DNA of 64,000 nucleotides from Dermanyssus gallinae. Taxonomy: Eukaryota; Arthropoda; Arachnida; Mesostigmata; Dermanyssidae. The position numbers were made by a program, and so were the translations under genes. Where the stretch lies: the NCBI GenBank assembly GCA_003439945.1, contig QVRM01001486.1, positions 1-64,000 on the forward strand. Direction: 5' to 3'. How positions within the stretch are numbered: the first letter of the stretch is position 1; each line of letters begins with the position of its first letter. Positions 39,712-52,400 of this stretch are shown here, piece by piece. The notes under the pieces are model-generated. The model was not told the DNA's origin, made no database searches, and saw only the letters and a program-made list of their open reading frames with translations.

Positions 39712-41203
39712 ATGGCCGATGTCGCCGTTAACGCAGCCCCCGCAGTCAACAACGTGAGCACGTGGAATTCGTCGGGGGCTTGCAACCATGCCTACGTGTA
39801 CTATTACTACTACGATTACGCATCCATCGGCGAGTTTATTGAGTGTTCGCCGCTGGCACCCCACCTCCCACTGCTTCTGCTGAGTCTGCTAACGTCGTTA
39901 CTCTTCTACATATTGGCGACCACCGCGGACAAATACCTGTGTCCGGCGCTGCTCTACATCTCGAAGGCGCTGGGCCTTTCTGACACAGTGGCCGGCGTGA
40001 CGCTGGTGGCCTTCGGGAATGGTGCACCGGACATCTTCTCGGCACTGAGCGAAGTTCGCCAGAGTCGCAGTTCGATGGCGTTCACGCACATGTTTGGTTC
40101 GGGCGCTTTTGTCAGCATTCTGGTTACCGGCGTAGTGATGTTTGTCGTGCCACCGTTCGCCGTCGACTGGACGTCATTCTCTCGGGATATCGTCTTTTAC
40201 CTCAGCGGGTCGATTTTCACATTCTACGTGTTCTACCGCAGCAAGGTGCAGCTGATGCACGCGATCGTCTTCGTCGGAATCTACGTGGCCTACATTGCTG
40301 TGGTGAGCGCCTTCAGCTCGTACTGGGGAGCGTCAGATGACACGATCGACGAGCAGGCTCTACTCCGAAACGACACAAGCTCGATTTGCAGCTACGATTC
40401 GATCAGATCGGTGTTGACCTCGTCGATAGACTTTGCGGCTCGGGCGCGCAACAGCACTGCCGCACTGCGTTCGGCCACCCTTCCAGCAGGCAACGTGGCG
40501 CGTGGGCTCGTTCCAGGTGATAGCGGGCTGTTGCTGCTTGAGGAGACCTCCTCAACAACCTTTGAACCCGGTCAATTCATGCAGGTTGACGGGCAAGGTC
40601 AGTTTATTGCCGCCGAGCTCTTGCTGCACGTGATGCCCTGGAGCTGGCAGCAGTTTCAGGATATGCAGTGGTACGTGAAGATGAAGAGCGTGATCACTTT
40701 GCCGGTGCGACTGCTTCTAAGCTTAACGGTGCCGGTGATTGACGTCGACGCCCCGAAAGCCAACTGGTGTAAAGTGCTCAGCACAGTGCACTGTTTCGTT
40801 ACGCCCGCGCTCATACTGTGTTTGTACGGCGTCGACTACCGTCTGAGTGGGGTGCCATTGGTCGCAGTGGTCCTCGTTGCGTCCGCAGTTCTAGGTACCG
40901 TTACGCTCTTCACGTCGACGCACGAACGCCCGCCCACGTACCAGCAGCCCCTGTTCGCCGTGCTTGGGTTGCTAGCGTCGACCGCTTGGATCTACAGAAC
41001 TTGTGAGACGCTTGTTATGATCATCGGCGCCATCGGCACGGCACTCGGCATATCTGGAACTGTGTTGGGTTTAACGGTACTGGCCTGGGGAAACTGTATC
41101 GGCGATCTCGTCACCGACGTTGCAATTGCCCGCCGTGGATTCCCGGGTATGGCTATTTCGGCCGCGTTTGGCGGGACAATTCTGAATATGACGCTGGGCC
41201 TAG
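39712..41203 (+). CDS. SLC8B1: NCLX coding exon 1 (residues 1-498)
   Basis: A single 1492-nt open exon holding the N-terminus, the first membrane block, the cytosolic/matrix loop and nearly all of the alpha-2 repeat. It ends CTA G|GTGAGT. It covers about 86 percent of the protein without an intron. Confidence 0.94.
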
Positions 41204-44200
41204 GTGAGTGTTTAGGCATACGTACATAGAATGAAGTTAAGGCCGCAATTCTCCCGCGTAATCTAGGTTTGCCAGCGCTCACCTAACACGTGGAGCGCGT
41301 GGTTTTAGCCAAATGCTCGTACGAGAACCATTAATCTACCACAAGTAAAAGCGCAATTTGTAATCAATGTTAGGTAGTTCCCTCAACGACATTCAGCTGT
41401 AAAATGTCCCTAACCTACGACTACGTAATTCGCAACCAATTACGTAAAATATTTATATTTCGATATGACCTATTGGGCGAACAGTTTGAACGGGTGTTGT
41501 TATTTTTCCTGTTACTTTTCCAATTGTGCAGACTAATGTTTAAGTGGTAGATTGTGTTGTCAATGAATAGTAATATGGTCACCATGAGCACGCAAATATT
41601 CGTTTGTTTAAATCAACGAAACGGTAGAGTCTCTAAGTAGATGACGATCGTGATGCTTAGATAGCTAAACTACGTTTTACCAAGCCTGCCACACTACAGA
41701 GTAGTTTATGGACTTGTTCATTCTTCTTCTTGTTCAAATATTTTGTTCATAGCCTAACTATAAATATAAATGCAGCACAACTTGTTGGACATTGTTAGAC
41801 TACTGTTAGAGTGAGGTGTGATCTCACTGCCTTGAAACCGGGTGGGACTGTTCATTGATAAAGCAGCAAATTCAGTTCAACGTTTCAGAAGCCCACGGAG
41901 GCGTTACGGAAAGATAAGGGTTCCTACATATGTAAAGTGAATCAACAAACCGAATCATTGTGTCGCCAACAACAATGTTCCTGGGCCCCAATTCTGCAAT
42001 GCGTCGGTGTGAATTTACTACTTCAGTCTCCATCAGTACTTGAGTGCATTGTGATCACGTTTCTCTTTCGTTTTCAAGAACTATACGATTTTTGTGCTGG
42101 TTTAGCAAGTATGGCTATGGTAGATGAAACTGCTACGCTTAAGTTTCAGCGCAGGAAAGTGGGAACGGAAAGACGCAGGCCTAGTACTAGATAACTTACC
42201 ACTAACGTCTTGGCGTTTGTAGAAATCTGTTCTACGTTAGCATATAACGCGTCACGCATACGCTGCCGCAACAAACAGCGAATCATTTAGTTAGAGTTAG
42301 TTAGAGTAGTTTAGTTAGAGTAGTTAGAGTAAAGTACGATTTATACTATAGTAGTACTACTAATCACCTCTTTGAGGCTATCATATATATTTGCTTATCG
42401 GAAAATGGGAACAACGATAATGTATATGAATATGTAAGAGTAGTTACCGCGCTAACAAAAGTCGAAAGCTCCGTAAAATGTCCGTTAGCTGGTCGTATAT
42501 TATAGCACACTTTATTAAATAAGTGTATTCTATGTTGCCAGTCTTGCAGCGCAGGCAGGAGCTTCGTTTCCGTCGGGACCTATGATCAGAGGTTCTTACT
42601 CCCAAGACAATAGACTAATTAGTATTTGAGATACGAATATTGACGTCTCTGGAGGAATACACGCAATATATAATGAATTCCTGCCAGGCCTGTTCAGTCG
42701 TCTTGTGACAACTCTAAGAGTAAAGGTGTTTATATTTCTAGTATTTTTGAAGGGAAGCCGTCTATCAACATTTAAATCTTCCGTCACAGTGCCATTACAA
42801 TTATTGTGAGGGTTTATACTAAATGAAGTTAGCTTTAATAACGTTGGTAGTTGAAAGTCAATCCCAAGATTGTTCGCACGCATTAGTCATATGTCAAGCC
42901 AAACCAACCCAGAAGCACTTTTAGTCAAGAGCCATATGTGCGTTATTATATACATTTGAAAAATCTTTAACATATGATTTAACTAAAATAACCTACATCA
43001 GGTGTGCCGATTTCCCAGATTTCGTGGATCTCTCCAAGATAATGTGTTGTTTATCTTCACCACGTGCGCGACCTCGAGTTACCTAACAGTTGCACTATTC
43101 CGTGGTCCATTATCTGCATATTCAAACATGATCTAGTCAGTCCCGACACAACACAACTTTTTAGACGTAGATAGATCACCTCGTTTATGTAAACTTTGCA
43201 TTAATACAAGAGATATGGCATCGCGAGTATTATTATTATTATTATTATTTCATTGGGCGTAGATATCTGGATAAGAAAGTATATGTTATTGATAAATATT
43301 TATTCAGAAATTGCCCATGTCATGACAGCCGACCGCCAAACCGCTCTTTATATTAGCGAATGGATTCTGCGTAAAGACAATTTTTAACAATGTGTTATTC
43401 ATTTCCCAATATTTGCGTCTGTAACTTTACGTATCGTGTATGCCCCTTAACGCGGCTAACTGACTACAGTTAAATTTGTGATTTAGTTTTCATAGCTTCA
43501 TAAATGCATATACACAAGTATGTCACTCCGATCAAATCCCGACCAAAAGTGCTTACAATGGTTAAAGAAAGCGGCAAGCACCTTCCACCTTGCCAATCGA
43601 ATCGATTTTAACCAGTTGAAAGTTCTTAACCCACCGCGAATCTGCTCCCACAGAACACCAATTGTCAGAGCGATCTGGAATAGCGAAGACGTAGCGGCTT
43701 CATGCCATGCGTGGCAGACAGAAAGCAGACTTTCCATACCAAATGTTTACATTTGCTCAAGGCGCAAAGAAAGGCGACTGTGCACTAATTTTACCAGTAT
43801 AATTGCATGATTCCTCGCAAAGCGACCAACTAATACGTTCGTTTGACAAACACTAACATTAGCGGATATACGTATATGTACATAAACATTCAGATGTCTG
43901 TATCCAAACATGTATAATATGTGTTTCTTTTAGTAAAATAGGAAGGATTTCTTGCTTAGGAGCGACAGTCAAATTATGAATGGGTGGGACGGCAATGTGG
44001 CTGGATCATTATTTTGTATTTTCTATTACATTTTAGTTTAACATCTTACAAAAATTACTTAAAAATCCCACCGCCAAACATTATACGCATTCTGCAGGAA
44101 TTGCAAAATATCCTTGTTTACCCATGGTAGGTGTTTTCCCAATGGTTCCAGCAGTGGGGGAGTTTCTAACCGCTGAACTTTCTCCTCCTCGATTTTTCTT

Positions 44201-46334
44201 CCGCCAAAACTCGAGGCCACAGGCATTTTGTCTGACTACCGTGTTCCTTATGGCTGCTAAAACGTTCAGTGAATTGTCATCTAGCATGCTGCACATGTAG
44301 ATCCAACAGACCGTGGGTACCGCGCCTAAACAACACCTTCGATTTTGTTCCACTGCGTTTCCCTGTCCTCCAAATATGTGCAGTGCTCAAGAGTGTGCGA
44401 CACATAATCACACCCGTCTGAAACGCAGGACATCTCCATATCGCTCTGTTAATTATATATCAGTAGCTCTAGAAGTATCTGTGATACAGTGGCAGGGGTA
44501 TCTCCGTGTGCTTCTAGCAAATTAGAGTCTAAAGCCTGATCTAGGCGCCCTTATTAGTATCCACATCTCTTTCAATACTCCACTCGCATTGTTAGGCGAG
44601 TAAGCGCCTGTTCTTCGACGCGTTCTGTTTTTACTCTGATCAGGAGAATTCATGTCACTTATTTACTTAGAACCATCGTAGACAATGCAAACAGTGAAAT
44701 GTGATCAGCAGATCCCTTGCGTCTTTTCTTCTTCTTTGCTTCTTTGGTAAATGGCATGAGTCTGTTGAAGCATGCCACAACAAATTCTGCTTTCTTTGTG
44801 ACTTGTTTCATGCATCCCGTCAGACCCTGGTAAAATTTACAACCAAGGTAGTTCTGTCTGGTTGTGGCTCGGTGTCTGTATCCAGGTGAAAGTCCATTTT
44901 TTTATCGCTATTAGCAAAACAGTCTTTATTTTTTGGAAAGTTAGTCTTGCCTTCTCATCCACCGAGGCTAAATCGTCCTTTCGCCACAGCAGCACGGCGT
45001 TTTCGGCCAGGTTTCACAAAAATACCTCTATTGTGGACGCTTGTGGGGTACAAAAAGAGACTTCATCTTCAAAAAGACGCTATCCTGATGTTTTCCTACT
45101 CTAAAAGCAACAGCGCATTCCTCCACTGCTGCATCCGACCGTCGGCACGTGCAGCCGAGCCAGTTTTTGTTTAGGCTCTGCGTGTCACAACACATAACCC
45201 CCTCGCCTCCAGTACACCAGACGCTCGCCAATGTTTGATTGACAAATGCCGCCTTCGTTTGAATATCGATTGCTCCATTCATCATAGCTTGCCCTAACAG
45301 CGGCGATAGGTTGATTGCTTCCTATTTCAAGACGGGTTTGCAACCTACATCGCACTTTTGCAATTTGCCTTTCTTCGCTTTGCAGCAGTCCTTTCAAGTT
45401 CTCCTTGTATTTGCTGGACAGGTTATCGAGTTTGCCGGATAGACTCCAAACATTACACATGTAGCATTTAGGATTTTCGATAAGATCTGCCGGCGTACCC
45501 ACGTTTGCAGCGACGATGGGATCTTTTTTTCAATACTTTTATTTACCCATTATTTACCTATCTCGTCTTTACGTTTCCGAATTTCTGACAATTAAAGCAT
45601 GGTGGAATGGTGAAGAAGAGGCACGGAAACGCATTGAGTCCCGTTAGCAAACAAATGACTGAAAGCTACCTCCCTAACTAAACTCAACTCAAATATCCCA
45701 AATGTTCCGGTTTTGTAGGCCACTAGGCGTGAATATTATGTATTAGAAACATACCTGCTCTGCGGCAACGTCTGGTCGCTCATTCGATGGCTTTTTGGTT
45801 AGTAGGGGCAGTCATCTACGTTGTTAAAGGCGGTCGTGATTAGATAAGCACTATATTAGTATAAGTATTAGTTTAGTAGAGTGATGGAGACATCCGCAAT
45901 GACGGCTGCTATTGGCGATGATGAAGGCGACATAGCTGGGCTTCACTTGACAGAACTTCAAATGCAGTATAAATATTTGTGAAGTGGATGGTGGATGGAT
46001 ACGATAATTGCAATGGAATTCCTTTGCACACTTGTTTATGCTGCTAATGCTTGTCGTCTGTCATTCTGTATTTCATACTTGCGAACCCCCAGGAATTCCG
46101 TATCTGATCGCGCTGACGCAGGATGAGGACTGGACTATGTCTCTTGACTGGAGCTGCACCGTTATTCCGGTATTTAGCGGCATCCTATCGTTTTTGATCA
46201 TCGCACCGCTTACACTTTACGGCAACGGGTGGCGGTCGTCGAAGCTGCACGGATTCGTATTCATTGCAGTCTACCTCACGATGCTCACTACGGCTGTTGG
46301 AATTTCTATCGCTGAAGCAAACGGCATGTTATAA
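39712..46334 (+). CDS. SLC8B1: Mitochondrial sodium/calcium exchanger, NCLX type, two coding exons
   Basis: Inner mitochondrial membrane antiporter that exports matrix Ca2+ in exchange for Na+ (or Li+). Exons 39712-41203 and 46093-46334 join in phase (G|GA), giving 577 residues plus stop; human NCLX is 584. The protein has two hydrophobic blocks with the Ca2+:cation antiporter alpha repeats. Alpha-1 holds GVTLVAFGNGAPDIFSA at 95-111. Alpha-2 holds LGLTVLAWGNCIGD, ending at 465, and FGGTILN at 486-492. A hydrophilic loop (about 200-300) separates them. N-glycosylation-type sequons occur at Asn14 and Asn19, and a tyrosine run at 30-34. The ATG sits in CACCATGG, and an in-frame TAA at 39688-39690 excludes a longer start. 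Odd point: Cys462 replaces the serine found in human NCLX (Ser468). An unrelated NCKX family member is unlikely because of the NGAPD signature. Confidence 0.93.
41204..46092 (+). other. NCLX intron (4.9 kb)
   Basis: Starts GTGAGTG and ends CCCCCAG. It contains a GTTAGAGTA-type short tandem repeat at about 42285-42335, (TTA)n at about 43228-43250 and a possible minus-strand LINE fragment near 45330-45466. No other exon of NCLX is needed to complete the protein. Confidence 0.8.
45330..45466 (-). pseudogene. Possible LINE endonuclease N-terminus
   Basis: A minus-strand frame reads CNVWSLSGKLDNLSSKYKE, resembling the N-x-R-S-L-x-x-K-L-D-x-L start of non-LTR endonuclease domains. The rest of the domain is not recognisable. 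Confidence 0.35.
46093..46334 (+). CDS. SLC8B1: NCLX terminal coding exon (residues 498-577)
   Basis: Follows acceptor GCGAACCCCCAG. It encodes IPYLIALTQDEDW, a hydrophobic helix (VIPVFSGILSFLIIAPLTLY), a KLHGF turn and a last helix ending in NGML and TAA. This matches the last two helices of NCLX (human SRVYGFCLLLFYL region). The start of the exon completes the glycine of the alpha-2 repeat. Confidence 0.88.
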
Positions 46335-46374
46335 CTTGCTCCTTAGCTGTACAAAGATGTCATTAGGCATGCAT

Positions 46375-46405
<31 letters not shown>

Positions 46406-49400
46406 TCTGCCAGAACTTCTCCAACAAACCTTTGGATCCAGAAAAATTCGGCAAAAAAAAAACATTTTTCCTACAAAACAAGGGGCAAATTATAAGAATT
46501 ACAGAGAATTTAATCTCTTGAGAATAATCTTCAATACAGCATTTGTTCTGCTTCGAGCTAACGTGGATTGCTATTCGACAGATGCAAAAGCATTGGCTCT
46601 CAAAATTGCAAATTTAGTGAAAATATGTCAGGATAAAAAGCTTGATGCAATAGCAATTGGTAATTTCGCTCTCACTCCCAAAGAAGACATTTGCGCCTCT
46701 TTATTCCATTAACAATGATTTTTCGCCGAGTTGTACTAGACACCAAAGTTTGCTGTGCGAATTCTGGGAGATATATTTTTGAGACACATGTATATATGGC
46801 TAACGTGCAAACACACAAGCGTACGTCTAATTGCCAACAATGTTATAAACACAGAACTAATGAAACCGTCGTGTAAAAAACACAAAGTCATATTGTAGTC
46901 AACATGTAAATAAATCTATAAAAAAACGACAAACCTCGGCGAACAATTGAACGCCGCAATGTATAAATAAATAAGCAACAAACTAATAGTGATAATGAAA
47001 CTTTTGTATAAGGCAAATGATTATATTATCCAAGCCCATGAAGGCTATTGTGGCAACTTGAGTCCTAGCACACAAAAAGTAACATCTATATACTGTCAAA
47101 TTACGTTGTTGTTCCTAAATTTGCATAGCAAATTTGTCAACCTTAAGTGTTTCTTTTTGTGGTGGAAATGCTTACGCACGAATACCACAAGAGAATCCTT
47201 TCGCGCTCTTATTTTTCTCTCATTTTTGCCGTCATCATTGTTATTGTTGGAGTGGCCCATGTGACGTGCGTGATTACGTAGGTATTCATACTTGTAATAC
47301 AAGGAAAGTTTTGTTGAACGTAGGGAAAACGGGATTCCGAGAGAAATAAATGCAAGCGTCTTGCGCAACGACACTGTGTTACGCCAGGGCGTACGCCGCT
47401 TCACACATCACAGCTTAGCTATGCTATCGCAGATATGTTTGTGTAGCTACAGCATCTCTGATATCGTTTGCAGCACGTTGTGTTCTTCTTAGTGTAACTC
47501 AACTTGTTCTACAGTGGTTTAAATGCTTGTTTTAAAGTGTAAAATTCGAGCACAGAGAATACACTTATATATCTCATACTTTGCGAGGCACAACTCTACA
47601 AGATAAAAATCTTCTACGCAGCACACAATCTTCAACGCTTGGTGTTTTGGTTATTTTTAAGAGTATGAAATTAGACATTTATAATTAAATAACTACGTTT
47701 GCACACAGCTCAGCCACCGGGTAGCTCTGGATGCAACTCTGGTCGTCACGTTCTGACCACGTGAAACCACTTTATGTTTTTGTATCATCTCGTCTTCCCA
47801 ACTTCATAATCGTCCCTGTTAGGTGGTCCGTCCGGAGAGAGGCAATTACGCGTTTCCGTATTGACGCCGAAATGACCTTGCTTTGCCTTTCGCATCGATT
47901 AGATAAACAAACTTACTGCCAATAATAACTGCAGGTTGGCGTAGCGTATGCCGAAAAATGAATCATATCCTAAAGAGCAATATATGTATTTACCCAAAAA
48001 CAACAGCAACAACGACACATAATGTATACGCATCATGCTGATAGTTATAACTAGGTTAAGCTATTTCCAAAAATAGGACGAACTTCCCTAACGCCAACCA
48101 CAGCGGACCTCGTAAGGGTAAGAGCACTGATGACTTACATAAACAGAGTGATTAACGGAAACAGGGTGGTAAACATTGTTTTGGTTGCTTTACAGTAGCA
48201 GGAACTTCGGAGGCATATATACTGCTGAAAATCTACCAATAATGGTAAATAAACATTAACAATAATGTATAGTATTTGACGACTACATGTATAGATGCCT
48301 CGCCGCTAGATAGCCCGCAGTCTTGCGGTATGAGCGCCGCGCCAAGGGAACCGTGGCACTAGCGAAATTATACGATAACAATCCACAAATTACTATGCAA
48401 GCAACAGCCTCAATAAATTCCCACAATTAGGAAAGTACTAGGTGCATAATTACTGCTGCGTTGGACTTTGGCGGTTGGCATAGATATTGCAGATAACGAA
48501 TTGCAATGCTCCAGGTCCAGTCGGTAAAACTATAGGGCAATAATGTATACGTCTGGTAACGTCGATTCATCATGTTGACAGATAGCTCCTTACAATCAAA
48601 AATGCTCAAACGTAGAATTTCGTTCGATTGCACATATTATATTTAAAGATTATATATCTTTGGGGGCATATATATATATATATGAAAGAAGTTTTTAGTA
48701 ATGGTTGGCAGCAGTTATTTGAATTCCCACAGGCCCATTATGAATACGTTTTGTAGGCAGACCGCAGCGTTCGAGACTATAAAGTGTTGGCCTGTCTCCT
48801 TCGGTTGTTAGATCATATATCAAGAAGAGTTTAAATAGTCACAGTTTCTAAGTTGACGTGATGCGGTTTTGTTGCAATGGTCAAGTTGTAAACAGTCGAT
48901 AGCAGGAAGGACATCAGCCGTTAGGTCATGAGAGCGCTTCAAGCGTAGACGCCTCAGAAATCAATTTTGTACTTCCTTCGCTAGCTTTCTTTTTTAGACG
49001 CAATTAACTACTAACTGAGGTAATGTGAATGATAACTGGAATTATTTCTAGAAGCTATATCATTTATATCACTTATGACGTTAAGCCTTACTTCAAAATG
49101 GCGAATACAATAGCCTGTAGTAAAATGAAGTGTAGTTTTATTGAGACAATTATAGGAATTCATAAGGCGCATGCCCTCTGCGTCATCCCTATCTGAACTG
49201 TTCAATGACAAGTTGAAATGACAATTGAAACTCTGTTCATTGAAAGTATCACTATTCGACGGAGCACTTCGTAACTTCCGTCCTAATTACAAGTGGAGCT
49301 CTTGCGTTGCGAATGATATGGGGAGCTGCTGAGAAGATAAGGCTTGACGTACGAACGTTATCTACTCTCGTTAAATACGAGACAATGGCTCCTATTCGTT

Positions 49401-52400
49401 TTGAGATTTGTAAGACTGTTTTATAGGGCCAGTCAGCCACATGTCCCTCCGGAAGCTTCTCGACAGTCCATTTATAGATGTGCGTTGTGGCTTCGTAAAT
49501 ATATAAAGAGATTGTATTGACTCGGCGAGCTTACAAGACCGAACGCGAACACTTGAGGCCAAGCGCGTTCTCAGGGCATCGTTTCGAACTACCTGAATTC
49601 TATGCTACTACTACTGTTCTATACTTGTTTCCTCACACTACAATACAGTAACTTAGAAAAGGGAACCTTTGCTGCGCGTTGTTGATCAACTAAGGCGACC
49701 GCCATGCGCCCTTTAGAAGTTTTAAGGTCCGCAAAAAATGCCACATCGGGCCATCTTCGAGACGCCGATAACCAAAACTGACTTGACCACATCTAACAGG
49801 GTATTGTTCATTTTTATATTCCTATGATAGACACTACGACAGTGCGCAGACTTGCGAACAACAAGCCTTGCTTTGGAAACATTTCAACTCAGCCGGTGTG
49901 AAGCAAACGCTGTACATGTTTTCTGCAATAATTTATTTTCTCCACAGATAGAATTATTCAATGAACTTGTTAAAACATGCAGTATTACAAACGTATCATT
50001 TTGCCTGCCGTCAGCAGCTGATACATTGCGACGAAATAACATTGGTGCCTATACGATATTCCCAGAGATGAGAACAGACCGAGTACCTCCTCGGAAATAG
50101 AAAGGCTGTACCAGAGGAACAACATAGGTTTAGAAGATCGAAGTCGACCCATACGTTGGTAGCACAAACTCGGATACTAGCGTAAAAAGCAGTATTATGG
50201 AGGTGTTACCCTGAGAAAAGCGGTTTCTTATCGATTGTTAGAACTTTTACGGATTAATATTAAGAATGGTACAGTAGGCATCGGTACTACTTATGTTAAA
50301 GGTATGGGTATTGTGGGAGGAGTGATGCAGACTACAGCACTAAGTCAATGGACTCGGTCCGTTGCTTTTTTTCTGTACTACTGCGGGGGTGAGGTAAAGG
50401 TGGAGCCGCGATTGGGAAATATAGCAGGATTCTATTTAGGATTAAACAGTGATTGGAGATAATAATTATTTATATGAACGAGATGGGGCTTACCTGGAAA
50501 ATAAACAGTAGTCTTACGTTTCGAAGACGAAAGACGACGTTCGTCGTGCAAATTCGCTTATCGATGAGTTCTTATAACGTCGAATGATAAAAGTTTTCAA
50601 AACCGTGAAAAGAACCGAGTAAAAAAAGTTTTTCGAGCGGCATCACTAATTAAAATTATTAATCTTCAGATATCGCATGCGCCCCCCATAAAACATTTAG
50701 AAACGTTTGATATATCACACATATCAGGTAAATCAGGGCATACAGATATACATTATTGGCTAGAGTGAGATTTTGCTTTATGACAAGGGTTTTGGAGTTA
50801 GCTCATTCTGGTAGGAATATAATAGCTCATATCATGAAAGAAGGGACTTTAGTAACACAGGAACTACAGTCACCATGGTGTTTACCGACGACAAGGGCCT
50901 TTGAGAACTACACTGTGAAGTGAACAGATAAATTAAAGAAAATCGGCACAGGAATATACACAACGGAATCAAAGGCAAGTACGTCCTGGTGTAAAGCCGG
51001 GTATAAGAGTAGACATGTTACTGCGCCGTTTGCAGGCCACGGGTTTTAATACGTTTTATACGGCATGAAGGGGTTCCACGATCGTCAGGTCATTGTTGTA
51101 GGTACGCGAGATGCTTAGACCAGTACAACAGACACAGCGCAGCAGCATGTCCAGCAGATCAGGCAATTGCTGAACTGGCGTGTTAATACTAATAACAATA
51201 ATAATCATTATGATCATAGTAATCACAATAGTGATAATAACATTGGTGTACAAAGGAAGCATAAAGGGCCCAAAATTAAACACATATTTACTGTTAATTT
51301 ATCGAAAAGATTTTTGACTAGTCTTTACCTGAAGGCTTCTGTCCCTCAGATACGTAGCAAACCTCCAAAAATATTCCGTGCCAAAATAAATGAAATAACT
51401 TGACCAAGTCGAGGAACTTTCTCACAATGGCATCGCGACCGGCACCGAGCCATGGCACGCATAAACTCAGTTATATTACTAAGCGCCAGTTCTGTTGAGC
51501 GCGAGGCGAATGCCGTACTGCGCATCTGCAAACAAGCCAATGTTATCAGCATGTTCAGAAATTTTTCAAACAGTGTAAATAGTTTTAGCACAAACATCTG
51601 TAAAAGCAATAAGTGCAAGCTGGGATCACAGTGTACCTTGTTTTCGGGAAAAAGGTCCTGCAACCCAGCTATGGTGCAAGCGCATATTCGATGATTTCAT
51701 AAATTTGATGACATATTCGATGATGAGCAGGTAACGCTGTTTATAACAGGTAAAAAGCTAAGAGGGCCTATGAACAAATACAGGGCGTCCTGAACTGCTG
51801 AAGTGCACCGCATATGTTGCTATCTCTCTAAAACCCCCTATAGCTATTAATGTACTGTGACGAGTCCTAGCTTATGGATACTCCAGTGTAGAAATCAAAT
51901 TGTAGGCACTATTGCCATAGCTACTGTAAACCGCAGACATACATTTTTTTTTAATTTAAGCACCGTGAAACACACAAGCACTACTTGAACGTCCGATCGT
52001 CACTAAAGAAAACTGCTATCATCCACTATTGGAATAGAGTAGTTAGTGTACAAGCACGGAAACTCCGCCACCAAGTTCAAAAAAGGATTCGACATAAACG
52101 AATATGTGAGTATCCCGGCAGGGGATAGTATTCGGCCTTAAATGGTTTTACCAGTATTTCGAGATCTCAAACCACGTACGTTTTAGTTTATCTATTAAAG
52201 CTCGATGGCGACCCGGCCAAACTTTAAACTAGCTTGTCCCGCGTACGTTTATATGCAGTAGCTATAACTGACCCCCTAGCTCGGGTAACGTCTCTAATAA
52301 TACCAACTCTACGGTTGTTAAAATGCAGTATCTGACTATACATGGGCATCCCTAATGTGTCGCTGTTCAAAACAATAACTATTTATTTAGCTGCAGACGT

